Origin: Planctomycetota bacterium
GTDB taxonomy: Bacteria > Planctomycetota > JACOTG01
DNA: 36,203 bases
NCBI GenBank assembly: GCA_016178505.1
Contig: JACOTG010000312.1
Location: forward strand, 1-36,203
Direction: 5' to 3'
The position numbers and the translations under genes were made by a program. This document shows, one piece after another, positions 7,466-16,300 of the stretch; positions within the stretch are counted from its first letter, which is position 1, and each line of letters begins with the position of its first letter. Below the pieces are notes generated by a model. The model was not told the origin of the DNA, did no database searches, and saw nothing but the letters and a program-made list of their open reading frames with translations.

Positions 7466-9342
7466 GGCTCGCGCTCCAAGTGGAGGACGACCTCGGCGTA
7501 CTGGCCTTCGCCGATCGTGATCTCTTGCTCGGGCACGTCGCGATAGCCGTCGATCTTCTTCATCGTGAGCCGATAGCGGCCGGGCTTCGTGACGATGAGC
7601 GTGTGGCCGCGACCGTCCGACGAGTTCCCGGTCTCGCGACCGTCGCCGTCGAGCGCGGTCAGTCGCGGTCGCCACTCCCAGTTCCACGGAAGCGTGGCGT
7701 CTCCCTCGACAACGCGAAGCCGCACTCCGCAGGTCGCCGCCACGCGAATCTCTCCTTCGTTGCGGCCGTCGTGGAGATCCAGGCGCAGTTGCTCGCCGGA
7801 GTGCGCGATGCCGCCGGCCCACGCGACGATCGTCGTCCGCGGCGCGTCGAATTCGAAGCGCGCCGTCGACGAGTCCCGCCGGGCATCGTTGACGGTACCG
7901 CCGCCGTTTTCGGCCGCGATTGCCGTGTACCAGAGGACGCTCTCCACCGCAGCATCGGAACCGGTCGCCGCGTCCACGACGCGAATCGACACGTGCGCCG
8001 GCGGCGGGATCTCGATCATGACGTCGTCGCGTCCGCCGTCCGGGACGTCGATCACGGCGGCGTAGAGCGGTTGGTCCGTCTCGACCTCGTATCGACCGGG
8101 GGAAAGCGCGGCAACGTGGAATGGGAACACGTCGTCATCTCCATCCGAACGCGCGTCGTCCATCTCGGCGTGAGGGTGTTGGATGCCGGCGAGTTGCACG
8201 CGCTCGAGCTTCGGGCGCTCGCGCACGACGACGTCGACCCGCGTGCGCATCCCCGCGACCACTTGCACGGCTGCAGAGCCCAGCACCACCGGCCCGGTCG
8301 AGCTGACACCGAACTCGACGCTCATGGTGTAGGCGCCCGGCACCATCGATTCCAAGGCGATCTCCCGATCGGTGCCGAGCTTCACTTGTGCGTATGGCCT
8401 CCCTTCCGGACGCTCGACCGCACGCACGCGAAGCGACGCGCCATCGAGGTCGGCCTCGCCCACCAAGTGCACGTCGACGTCGCCACCGGGGACGAGGTCG
8501 AGAAAACGCTCGCCGCCGCTCGAGAGATCGACATCGATCCGCGCCCATGCGAGCCCCGCGCTTCGCACGCTGAGGTTGGCGACGCGATAGATGGATGGGG
8601 GACCTTTCGTCGGTTGCACCAGGAGCTCCGAAAGGTCGATCGGCGACGCGAGACCGTCGAACCACCGGCCCGCGGCTCGGCCGGGGTGCGTCGTGCTGAC
8701 GGAGGTCCACGACCACACGTGGCCTTCGATCAATTGAACGGACGGCAGCTCGCGGCCCGTTGCGGCCTCGCGCACGTGCAAGAGCGAACGGGCCGGCCAG
8801 CGCGCGCGAAGCTCGATCGGATTGTCGACGACCGATTGGAATTGCCGATCGTCGGAAACCCAGACGGCGGGGTGTTCGCCGAGGACGATGCGCTGGACGG
8901 ACAGCGTCGCACCGACGCCGACCTCCGCGCGCCACGATCCGGCAGCGACGCCGACGGTGACCGCGGCGGCACCGTGGCCGTCCGAATCGTAGAGCCGAAA
9001 CGATCCCGACTCCGTGCGATGCTCGACGCCCTCCGCGTCGACGACCACAATCGTGCCGGAGATCGATTGCGTACCCGCGGACGGCTTCGTCGTCGGCTCG
9101 TCCAGTGTCGCGGGCTCAGTTTCGACGGACGCAGTCTGCGTTGGTGTTGGAGCGTCGCCGGCCGTTGTCGCTGCGATCGGTGTAGCATCGTGCGGCGTCG
9201 GCGTCGGCGACTCGACGGAGATAGCCCGATCGATGCTCGGCGCGCGCGTTGCCTGCGGCGGGCTCGCACGAAACGCGACGTAGAGGATGATCGCCACTGC
9301 TGCAACGGCGACCACGACGACGGCTCGGAGTACGTGGGACAT
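7462..9342 (-). CDS. Membrane-anchored paralogue B of a three-gene family
   Basis: The protein of 626 residues has the same layout as paralogue A: anchor at about 5-24 followed by YVAFRASPP (A has YVALRASPP), Pro/Thr linker, GTIVVVD at 96-102 and ESGSF at 111-115, exactly the same positions as in A. Later blocks FLDLVPGGDVDVHL, EIPPPAHVSIRVVDAATG, RFEFDAP, KPGRYRLTMKKIDGYR and the LERE end match. A GGAGAAGG ribosome site precedes ATG 9342. It lies 54 bases after paralogue C and overlaps A by 4 bases, so the three form one operon. The conservation is concentrated in the core motifs; the linkers have diverged. No enzyme signature is seen. Confidence 0.82.
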   Translation of the reverse strand: MSHVLRAVVVVAVAAVAIILYVAFRASPPQATRAPSIDRAISVESPTPTPHDATPIAATTAGDAPTPTQTASVETEPATLDEPTTKPSAGTQSISGTIVVVDAEGVEHRTESGSFRLYDSDGHGAAAVTVGVAAGSWRAEVGVGATLSVQRIVLGEHPAVWVSDDRQFQSVVDNPIELRARWPARSLLHVREAATGRELPSVQLIEGHVWSWTSVSTTHPGRAAGRWFDGLASPIDLSELLVQPTKGPPSIYRVANLSVRSAGLAWARIDVDLSSGGERFLDLVPGGDVDVHLVGEADLDGASLRVRAVERPEGRPYAQVKLGTDREIALESMVPGAYTMSVEFGVSSTGPVVLGSAAVQVVAGMRTRVDVVVRERPKLERVQLAGIQHPHAEMDDARSDGDDDVFPFHVAALSPGRYEVETDQPLYAAVIDVPDGGRDDVMIEIPPPAHVSIRVVDAATGSDAAVESVLWYTAIAAENGGGTVNDARRDSSTARFEFDAPRTTIVAWAGGIAHSGEQLRLDLHDGRNEGEIRVAATCGVRLRVVEGDATLPWNWEWRPRLTALDGDGRETGNSSDGRGHTLIVTKPGRYRLTMKKIDGYRDVPEQEITIGEGQYAEVVLHLEREP

Positions 9343-9365
9343 CGACCGCCTTCTCCACTGCGACC

Positions 9366-9382
9366 GTCCCGAGTCTACGCGA
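9366..9382 (-). promoter_or_regulatory. Conserved TAGACT element before paralogue B
   Basis: On the minus strand CGCGTAGACTCGG lies about 30 bases upstream of ATG 9342 and is repeated upstream of paralogue C. TAGACT fits a TANNNT -10 box. No convincing -35 is seen. It may simply be inherited with the gene duplication. Confidence 0.35.
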
Positions 9383-9396
9383 ACGCGGGCGTCGCG

Positions 9397-11337
9397 TCAG
9401 TGTTCGCGCTCGAGGTGGATGACGTGCTCGGTCAGCTTGCCGACCTCGACGTCGACGAGCTGCTCGGGCACGGGGAGATAGCCGTCGAGCTTCGGGAACG
9501 CGAATCGATATCGGCCGGGCTGCGTCACGCCGATCTCGACGCCGTCGCCTTCCGGGGCCGAATAGGACGCGGTGCCGTCGCCCTCGACCTGCGCGGGTTG
9601 AACGTTCCAGCTCGCGCTCCATGGAATCGCGGTTTCGCCGTCGACGACTCGGAGGCGCATGCGGTACGCGGCAGCGACCGTCAAGGTGGCTTCGTTGACG
9701 CCTTCGTGGACCGTGAGGTGCAGCGGTTCGCTCGCGAACTCCGCCGTGTTGCATCGCACGACGATCTCGGTTTGCGGCGCCTCGAACTCGAACCGCCCGG
9801 TCTTCGGATCGTGCTTCGCGGACTCGACGTTGTTCGCGACGCCTTCGTCCGCGGCGGCGCGATACCAAACCACGTCGTCGACGCGCGCATCGCGTCCGGT
9901 CGAGGCGTCGATCACTCGAAGCGAGACGTGTCCCGGCGGCGGAATCTCGAGGACGAGATCGTTGCGGCCCTCGGGTCCTACGTCGACGACGAAGCCGTAA
10001 GGCGGTTGGCGCAGCTCGATCGCGTATCGCCCCGGCGCCACGCCGTCGACGCCGAACCCGAACGCGTCGATCGGGCCATCAGAGTGAGCCGTTCGCGCTT
10101 CGATCGTGCGGCGTCTCGCCGGATCGTCCGGCGCGGCGCCGAGCGACGTGACGTCGACGACCAGACCGCCGACGAGCCACGACTTCGACACGCGAATCGT
10201 CCCGCCGATGCGAACCGACTGTCCGGCCGGGCGACGGCCGATGACGATCTCGACTTTCGCGCGCGCGTGGGCGGTGACGTCGACGTGCCCGGATCCGAGA
10301 ACGACGGGCTCGCGCCACGCGTCGCCGATCTCGACGCTCGCGACGTACGCGCCCGGCACCATCGACTCGATCGCGACGTCGTGATCTTGCGCGAGAGAGA
10401 CCTCGGCGTACGGCGCGTCGCGCAGGCCCTCGGCGCGACGCAGTCGAAGATGCGCTCCCGACGGGACGACTTCTCCCGCGAGGTGCACGTCGAGATCGCC
10501 GCCCGGAACGAGGTCGAGGAATCGCTTCGTGCCGGCGGACAGGTCGACGTCGATTCCCTTCCACGCGAAGCCCGGACTGCGGACGAACAGCGGGATGATC
10601 CGGTTCTGCTCGGACGCGTGCGCGACTTCTCGCGCGGTCGCAAGCGTCTTCTCGAGATCGATGGGAGAGCGCTCGTTCTTTGCCGCGATGCGCGTCGCGT
10701 CGATGCGCCCCGGGTGGATGGACCCGATGTCGCCCCCGTACCAGCTCGATCCCTCGACCAGCTCGACGTCGGCGAGTTCGCCCTGCGTCGCGGCATCGCG
10801 AACGTGAAGCGTCGACGGCGCCCGCCAATGTGCGTGCACGTCGATGCCGCCGGACTCCGGGTTTCGAAAGCGCGTGCCATCGTCGTCCCACGTGGCGTCT
10901 CGATTGCTGAGGCGAATCGAGGTCACGGACATCGGCGCGCCGGGCCGCACCATCGTCTGCCACTTGCCGGCTTCGACGCGAACCGTCTCGCGGTCCGGAT
11001 ACCGCCCGCGCCAATTCAAGAGGATGAACGATCCCGACTCATCGGCGTGCGGGGCGCCGTGCTCGTCGACGACGACGATCGTGCCGAAGACCGCCTGCGT
11101 TTTCTGGTGACGCTTCGCCGCGCGTTCTTCGAGCGTGTCCGCGACGTCGTCGCTGGTCGAGTCCGCCGGCGGGGTCACCGCGTCGTTCGGCGCACCGGGC
11201 GAGGCGGGCGCCCCGGAACTCGCGGCCTCGGACGACGCCGGCCCAGGCGATGGACGGATCGTTCGATAAGCGACGAATATCGACGCCATCACGGCGAGGA
11301 CGACGAGGACGGCGATCCAACGAATCGATTGCGACAT
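9397..11337 (-). CDS. Membrane-anchored paralogue C, first gene of the operon
   Basis: The protein of 646 residues has a transmembrane anchor at about 6-25 (IAVLVVLAVMASIFVAY), a shorter Ala/Ser/Pro linker with a charged stretch (EERAAKRHQK), then GTIVVVDEHG at 85-94 and ESGSF near 100-104. Shared later blocks are RFLDLVPGGDLDVHL, MVPGAYVASVE, EIPPPGHVSLRVIDASTG, RFEFEAP, QPGRYRFAFPKLDGY and a final LEREH. ATG 11337 has GGAG about ten bases upstream. A 13-base sequence containing TAGACT lies about 32 bases upstream and recurs before paralogue B. The region faces the periplasm or cell surface by topology. A role in the envelope is inferred from topology only. Confidence 0.82.
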   Translation of the reverse strand: MSQSIRWIAVLVVLAVMASIFVAYRTIRPSPGPASSEAASSGAPASPGAPNDAVTPPADSTSDDVADTLEERAAKRHQKTQAVFGTIVVVDEHGAPHADESGSFILLNWRGRYPDRETVRVEAGKWQTMVRPGAPMSVTSIRLSNRDATWDDDGTRFRNPESGGIDVHAHWRAPSTLHVRDAATQGELADVELVEGSSWYGGDIGSIHPGRIDATRIAAKNERSPIDLEKTLATAREVAHASEQNRIIPLFVRSPGFAWKGIDVDLSAGTKRFLDLVPGGDLDVHLAGEVVPSGAHLRLRRAEGLRDAPYAEVSLAQDHDVAIESMVPGAYVASVEIGDAWREPVVLGSGHVDVTAHARAKVEIVIGRRPAGQSVRIGGTIRVSKSWLVGGLVVDVTSLGAAPDDPARRRTIEARTAHSDGPIDAFGFGVDGVAPGRYAIELRQPPYGFVVDVGPEGRNDLVLEIPPPGHVSLRVIDASTGRDARVDDVVWYRAAADEGVANNVESAKHDPKTGRFEFEAPQTEIVVRCNTAEFASEPLHLTVHEGVNEATLTVAAAYRMRLRVVDGETAIPWSASWNVQPAQVEGDGTASYSAPEGDGVEIGVTQPGRYRFAFPKLDGYLPVPEQLVDVEVGKLTEHVIHLEREH

Positions 11338-11362
11338 CGAGAAACGATCTCCAGCGAAACCG

Positions 11363-11379
11363 CGTCCGAGTCTACGCGA
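11363..11379 (-). promoter_or_regulatory. Conserved TAGACT element before paralogue C
   Basis: On the minus strand CGCGTAGACTCGG lies about 32 bases upstream of ATG 11337, the same distance as the copy before paralogue B. It is the best candidate for the operon promoter -10 region, unless the operon is read through from the cupin gene. Confidence 0.35.
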
Positions 11380-11437
11380 CGGCGCCGGCCGCGAGAACTC
11401 TCACGCCGGTTTCCGCGTGACGAACGATCGTCTCCCG

Positions 11438-11761
11438 CTACGCGCGGATCATCGTCAGCAGCATCTTGAAGCGCTTCGGCGCGCGAACGGCGTGCGGGAC
11501 GTTGGCTGGGAGGACGATCATCCGGCCCTGCGCGACGCGGTGGGCCTTGCCGGCGATCACGATCTCGCCCTCGCCGTCGAGGACGTGGACGAGCGCGTCG
11601 AACGGCGCGCTGTGCTCGCTCACCTCTTGGCCCTCGTCGAACGCAAAGCGCGTGACCGTGCCCGCTTTCTCTTTGAGGAGGATCCGGCTGACGATGCCCT
11701 TCTGCTGGTAATCCACCAGCTCGAGTGGGTCGAAGCAACCGTCATCGGTCACGCTTGCCAT
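11438..11761 (-). CDS. Small cupin-domain protein
   Basis: The protein of 107 residues is a single conserved cupin barrel. The first motif region is SEHSAPFDALVHVLDGEGEIVIAG with His and Glu-like ligand positions, and the second is MIVLPANVPHAV. Proteins of this kind bind a metal and small ligands and may be dioxygenases, isomerases or sensors; the product alone does not decide. ATG 11761 lies inside the end of the M24 gene, giving a 13-base overlap, so translation is probably coupled. It is the last gene of the ATPase-DUF302-M24-cupin cluster. Confidence 0.8.
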   Translation of the reverse strand: MASVTDDGCFDPLELVDYQQKGIVSRILLKEKAGTVTRFAFDEGQEVSEHSAPFDALVHVLDGEGEIVIAGKAHRVAQGRMIVLPANVPHAVRAPKRFKMLLTMIRA

Positions 11762-12870
11762 GAGGCGGTCTCCAGTGTGATCGGGAAGTTCGTGAGTGGG
11801 ACGATCTTGCTCGCGGTCACGTGAAAGGTGTCCTCGATGCGAACGCCTCCGAAGCCGGGGACGGCGAGAACCGAGTGTCCGGCGGTCATCGTCATCCCTT
11901 CGCGGATTTCGACGCCCGAGTCGAGCGGGTGAATCGTGGGCGCGGGCATTTCCTCGAACGCGAGTCCGATGCCGTGGCTGATGCCGGCGACGAATCGATC
12001 GCCGTGACCCGCCCCGTCGAACACGGCTTTCGCGGCGGCATCGACGTCGCGGACGCGAGCGCCCGGTCGCATCGCTTCGATCGCCGCGGCCTGCGCGCGC
12101 CGGTAGACGTCCTGGAGTTCGCGCTGCGACGAGGTCGGCTCGCCGGCGACGAACGTGCGGCAGAGGTTGGCGCAGTAGCCGAGGTGCCGCGGCACGAGAT
12201 CGATGACCACGAAGTCGCCCGCGTCGATGCGCTTGTCTGTTGCGGTGCCGTGCAGCCAGCACGAGCGCGAACCGGAGTTCACGAAGACCGGCGTCGCCGT
12301 CCCGTGGCCGCCCGCTTTCCGCATCGCGTACTCGGCCTCCGCGGCAACGTCGTTCTCGACGACTCCCGGTCGAAGCGCCCGCGCGGCCGCCGCCATCCCC
12401 ACGGCGGCGATCTCGCCGGCGCGGCGCACGAGCGCGACCTCGCTCGCCTCTTTGATCGCGCGCAGCTCGTCCATCACGGGAGCGATGTCGACGACCTTCA
12501 CCTTCGGGTTTGCCTTCTGGAAGAGGTTCAGGAGGAACGCGGGAGTTCCGAACCCCATTTGCACGCCAACGGTGACGCTCACGTGCCCGCCGATGATTCC
12601 GTGCATGACGTCGACGACGTCCTTGATCTGCTGTCCGACCGTCGCGAAGACGCGAACTTCGCTTGCTCCGAGGCTCTCGCGGATCTCGGACTCTTCGCCG
12701 CGGAACGCGACGATGATCGGCGGGCCCATCTTCGGGATGATCGCACGCGGCTGGTAGCGGTCCTCGCCGAAGAACCAGACGTAGTCGTCGTGCGTCAGCA
12801 CGAGGTAGGCGTCGACCCCTTTTTCGCGCATGCGCTCTTGCGCGCGCGCGATGCGCTGCGCATTCAACAC
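11749..12870 (-). CDS. M24 peptidase-fold protein with altered metal ligands
   Basis: The protein of 373 residues has the two-domain layout of aminopeptidase P, prolidase and creatinase: an N-terminal creatinase-like domain (LVLTHDDYVWFFGEDRYQPR near residue 25) and a C-terminal pita-bread domain. Comparing with PepP, ligand one is kept (VVIDLVPR), ligand two Asp is Asn (GYCANLCRTF), the His ligand is kept (SHGIGL), the later substrate His is Glu (AFEEMP), the first Glu ligand is Gly in MTMTAGHSV, and the last Glu is kept (VRIEDTF). A normal dinuclear site is therefore unlikely. Creatinase, ectoine hydrolase and DddP show that this fold does other chemistry. GTG 12870 overlaps the DUF302 stop by 7 bases. 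Confidence 0.85.
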   Translation of the reverse strand: MLNAQRIARAQERMREKGVDAYLVLTHDDYVWFFGEDRYQPRAIIPKMGPPIIVAFRGEESEIRESLGASEVRVFATVGQQIKDVVDVMHGIIGGHVSVTVGVQMGFGTPAFLLNLFQKANPKVKVVDIAPVMDELRAIKEASEVALVRRAGEIAAVGMAAAARALRPGVVENDVAAEAEYAMRKAGGHGTATPVFVNSGSRSCWLHGTATDKRIDAGDFVVIDLVPRHLGYCANLCRTFVAGEPTSSQRELQDVYRRAQAAAIEAMRPGARVRDVDAAAKAVFDGAGHGDRFVAGISHGIGLAFEEMPAPTIHPLDSGVEIREGMTMTAGHSVLAVPGFGGVRIEDTFHVTASKIVPLTNFPITLETASWQA

Positions 12871-13250
12871 GTCGCGGCCTCGTTCATGATGCGGATGAGC
12901 GTGGCCTCGGCTTCCTCGGCGACGGCGCGCAGCTCCTCGTTTCTGTACATGCCGATGAGCATCGTGGGCCGGATCGTGGCCAGCTTCGTCATCCCGCCTT
13001 GCTCGTAGACCGAGATGCGGCAGGGCAGCGCCGTCGAAATCTCGATGTTGGCGTCGAGGACCTGCTTCGCGTGGTGCGGATTGCAGACGTCATAGATGAG
13101 GCAATCGTGCGCGAACGGCACTCCTTTCTTGACGATCGCGTCGCGCAGGTCGTGCACCCCGATGACCCCGAACGCGTTCCGCGAGACCGCCGTTTCCAGG
13201 TCGCCGATCAATCGCCCCAGGGGCTTCTTCGATTCCACGATGTAGAGCAT
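12864..13250 (-). CDS. DUF302 family protein
   Basis: The protein of 128 residues resembles DUF302, a small alpha/beta family of unknown function. Recognisable features are FGVIGVHDLRDAIVKKG near residue 27, the C-N-P-H-H-A-K segment near 58, the acidic/hydrophobic ALPCRISVYEQGG near 81, and the C-terminal helix. Start ATG 13250 is chosen because GAGG lies six bases upstream and the open frame before it overlaps another apparent coding frame. It overlaps the start of the M24 gene. DUF302 proteins are often found near membrane transport and redox genes, which fits the upstream ATPase. Confidence 0.8.
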   Translation of the reverse strand: MLYIVESKKPLGRLIGDLETAVSRNAFGVIGVHDLRDAIVKKGVPFAHDCLIYDVCNPHHAKQVLDANIEISTALPCRISVYEQGGMTKLATIRPTMLIGMYRNEELRAVAEEAEATLIRIMNEAATC

Positions 13251-13257
13251 CACGACC

Positions 13258-13395
13258 TCATTCAGGGATCTTGCGAGTCCCCTCGCGGAAGATTTCCCAC
13301 TCGACGCTTTCGTCCTTCCGAATCCACGTGCCACTGGCGGGCCTTCGCGAGAGTCCGTAGCCGTCGATGGGGCGCTTCGCAAAGGCGAGGCCAAT
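13258..13395 (-). other. 45-codon coding-like frame after the ATPase stop
   Basis: Directly after the ATPase TGA (13398-13396) the same frame stays open for 45 codons and ends at TGA 13260-13258, eight bases before the DUF302 start. It has about 76% G or C at third positions and a protein-like composition (DGYGLSRRPASGTW, then ESVEWEIFREG). The first codon is ATT and no usual start is in frame. It could be a small gene with a rare start, a stop-codon readthrough extension, or an extension lost by a recent stop mutation. Confidence 0.3.
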
Positions 13396-16300
13396 TCACC
13401 GGCGGCGCACGAATCCCTTTCGCGTCTCTTCGAGGAACACCATCAACGGCGGGAATGCGAGGAGCAACGACCACTCTTCGAAGCGGAGCGGCGCGAGCCC
13501 GAACACGACGCGCAACGGCGGCACGGCGACGAGCGCGCAGAGGATCGCGACCTCCGCCACGATTCCGAAGAGGACCATCCGATTGCGGAAGACGCCGACG
13601 CGGAAAACGGATTCGCGATCGGTTCGACACGCGAAGACGTTTCCGACCTGCGCCGCGACGACGCCAGCGAGGGTCATCGTCGTGGCGCGCCGGTAGAGAT
13701 CGGTGTCCGTGGCCGACGGGAACGGCAGGCCTGGCCGCCAACCCGCGAGCCAATAGGTCCAGAAGAAGGCCAGCAGCGAAAGCGCCGCTTCGGCGACTCC
13801 GAGGAAGGCGTACGCGCGAAGGAGTCGCTTCGCCGAGAGCAGGCGTTCGCGAGCGGCTCTCGGCGGACGATCCATCACGTCGGGTTCCGGCGCTTCCGTG
13901 GCGAGCGCGAGCGCCGGGAGGAGATCCGTCCCGAGATCCACGGCGAGGATCTGCATGATCGTCAGGGGAAGCGGCACGTGGAGGAACACGAACGCGAGGA
14001 ACGGCACCAGCTCGGGAACGTTCGACGCGAAGATGTAGGTGACGAACTTTCCCATGTTCGCGTAGATCGCTCGACCCCCGCGGATGGCGGTCACGATCGA
14101 CGCGAAGTTGTCGTCCGTGATCACCATCACCGCCGCTTCCTTGGCGACGTTGCTGCCGCGCCGGCCCATCGCGATGCCGATGTCGGCCGCCTTGAGGGCA
14201 GGCGCGTCGTTCACGCCGTCGCCGGTCACCGCGACGACCTCGCCGAGTGCCCGCAGCTCGGTGACGATCGCGAGCTTGTGAGCCGGCGTCGTCCGCGCGA
14301 AGAGGACGCCCTCCTCGGCGAGGATCTCGCGAAGAGCGCGCGGCGGCAGTCGGTCCACCTCGTCTCCCGTCACGACCTTTCGCACGGCGATTCCGATCTG
14401 GCTTGCAATCGCACGCGCGGTGAGCCCGTAGTCGCCGGTCACCAGGATGACGCGAATTCCCGCGCGCCGGCAAAGAGCGACGGCTTCGGCCACCTCGGGT
14501 CGCGGTGGATCCCACAGAGCGACGAGCCCGAGGAACGTGAGACCGCGCTCGATCGTCGTGACGCCCGCCTCGACTTCCGACTCGGCGACGGGGCGCGTGG
14601 CGACGGCGATCAGGCGCAGGCCGTCGGATGCGAGCCGGTCGTGTTCCGCGACGATGGCGAGTCGCATCTCGCTTCCGAGCGCGACGGTGCTCGAGCCCAC
14701 GCGAATCCTCTCGCACAGAGCGATCGTCTCGACCGGCGCGCCCTTCACGAGCGCGGTCGCGCCCGAGTGCTGCGCCCGAACGAGCGTCATGCGCTTTCGG
14801 AAGGAGTCGAACGGGTGCGCCGACAGGATCGGTTGCGCGCGGCGAAGCCCCGCCACGTCGACGCCTCGTGCTTCCGCGCACGCGACCAGAGCGATCTCGG
14901 TCGGATCGCCGTGCTCTGCCGTCGCCTGCGACGCGAGCGCCGCCGCTTCGAAGAGGTCTCGTGCCTCGGCGCCGAGGTCGCGATCGACCGACTCGATGGC
15001 GCAGGTTCGTCCACCGAGCCACACGAAGCGCGCCGCCATCCGGTTTTCCGTCAGCGTCCCAGTCTTGTCGGTGCAGATCACCGTCGTGGCGCCCAGCGCC
15101 TCGACTGCCGAGAGCCGCTTCACGACGCTTCGTCCGCGGGCGAGGCGTTGGACTCCAAGCGCGAGCGCCAGGGTCAGCGTCGGCAGCAATCCCTCGGGGA
15201 CGTTGGCGACGATGACCCCGAGCGCGAAGACGAGCCCTTGCGCCAGTGGAAAGGCGCCCGTCGCGACTCCGAGCGCGAAGAAGACGAGCCCGAACGCGAC
15301 GGCGAGAGCCGTCACGATGCGCGTGACGCGCGCCATCTCGCGCTGGAGCGGGCTCGGCGGGACGGGGACGGTCTGCGTCAATCGAGCGATGGTGCCGATC
15401 TCGGTGGCCATTCCGGTCGCGCGAACGACCAGCACGCCCGATCCCGCGACGACGCTCGTCCCGGCGAACACCATCTCGTGGCGCTCGACGAGGGGCACGT
15501 GCTCTCGCGCATTTCCAGTGGAAGGGAGCTTGAACACCGGATGCGACTCGCCGGTGAGCGCCGCCTGATCGACGCGCAGGCCCGCGGCCGACACGATCTG
15601 TCCGTCGGCCGGAATTCGATCTCCCTCGTCGATGCGCACGACGTCGCCAGGGACGATCGCTTCCACGGACTGACGTGCCTCGGGGCCGTCTCGGAGAACG
15701 GTGATCTCTTGCGGCATCAGCTCCTCGAGCGCCTCCACCGCGCGCTCGGCGCGATACTCCTGAAAGAAGCTGAACACGCCGTTCACCAAGATCACGACGA
15801 CGATCGCCCATCCCAGCTCGGGCATGCGGGCGATGAACGCGCAGGCCGCGCCGATCCAGAGGAGCACCGCGAAGAAGCTCCAGAACTGTTCGAGGAGGCG
15901 AGCGGCCATTGGCCGGCGCCTCACGCGTTCGAGTCGGTTCGGCCCCACTTCCGCGCGTCGCCGATCCGCTTCCGCGGTGCTGAGCCCCGCGGGCGACGAA
16001 CGAAGGAGCGCGAGCGTTTCGCTCGCGTCGAGCGGGCTCTCGCCGCCGCGCTCCTCGATCGGGGCGATCGCGCTCACCAGCTCCTCGCGCGTTCGCGCGG
16101 AGCGCCATCGCGCGACGAGCGTGGGATCCGACAGGCAGGCTCGAAGACGCGAGACGAGGCGAAGCGCCCGACCGCTCGCGCCGATCGGAGCAAAGAGGGC
16201 GATCGCGGCGTCGACAGGCCCGAGCGCGTCGAGGGCTGCCCCGGACTCGAGCCTGCACCAACGAACGACGATGCCGGGCGCCGAGCCTCCGATCGCGTGC

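Noticed and set aside
7456..11469. Plus-strand open frame of over 1300 codons across the three-paralogue operon
   Set aside because: It is antisense to three genes with clear anchors, repeats and ribosome sites. Its product is Arg/Asp-rich without any domain, which is typical of the mirror frame in GC-rich DNA.
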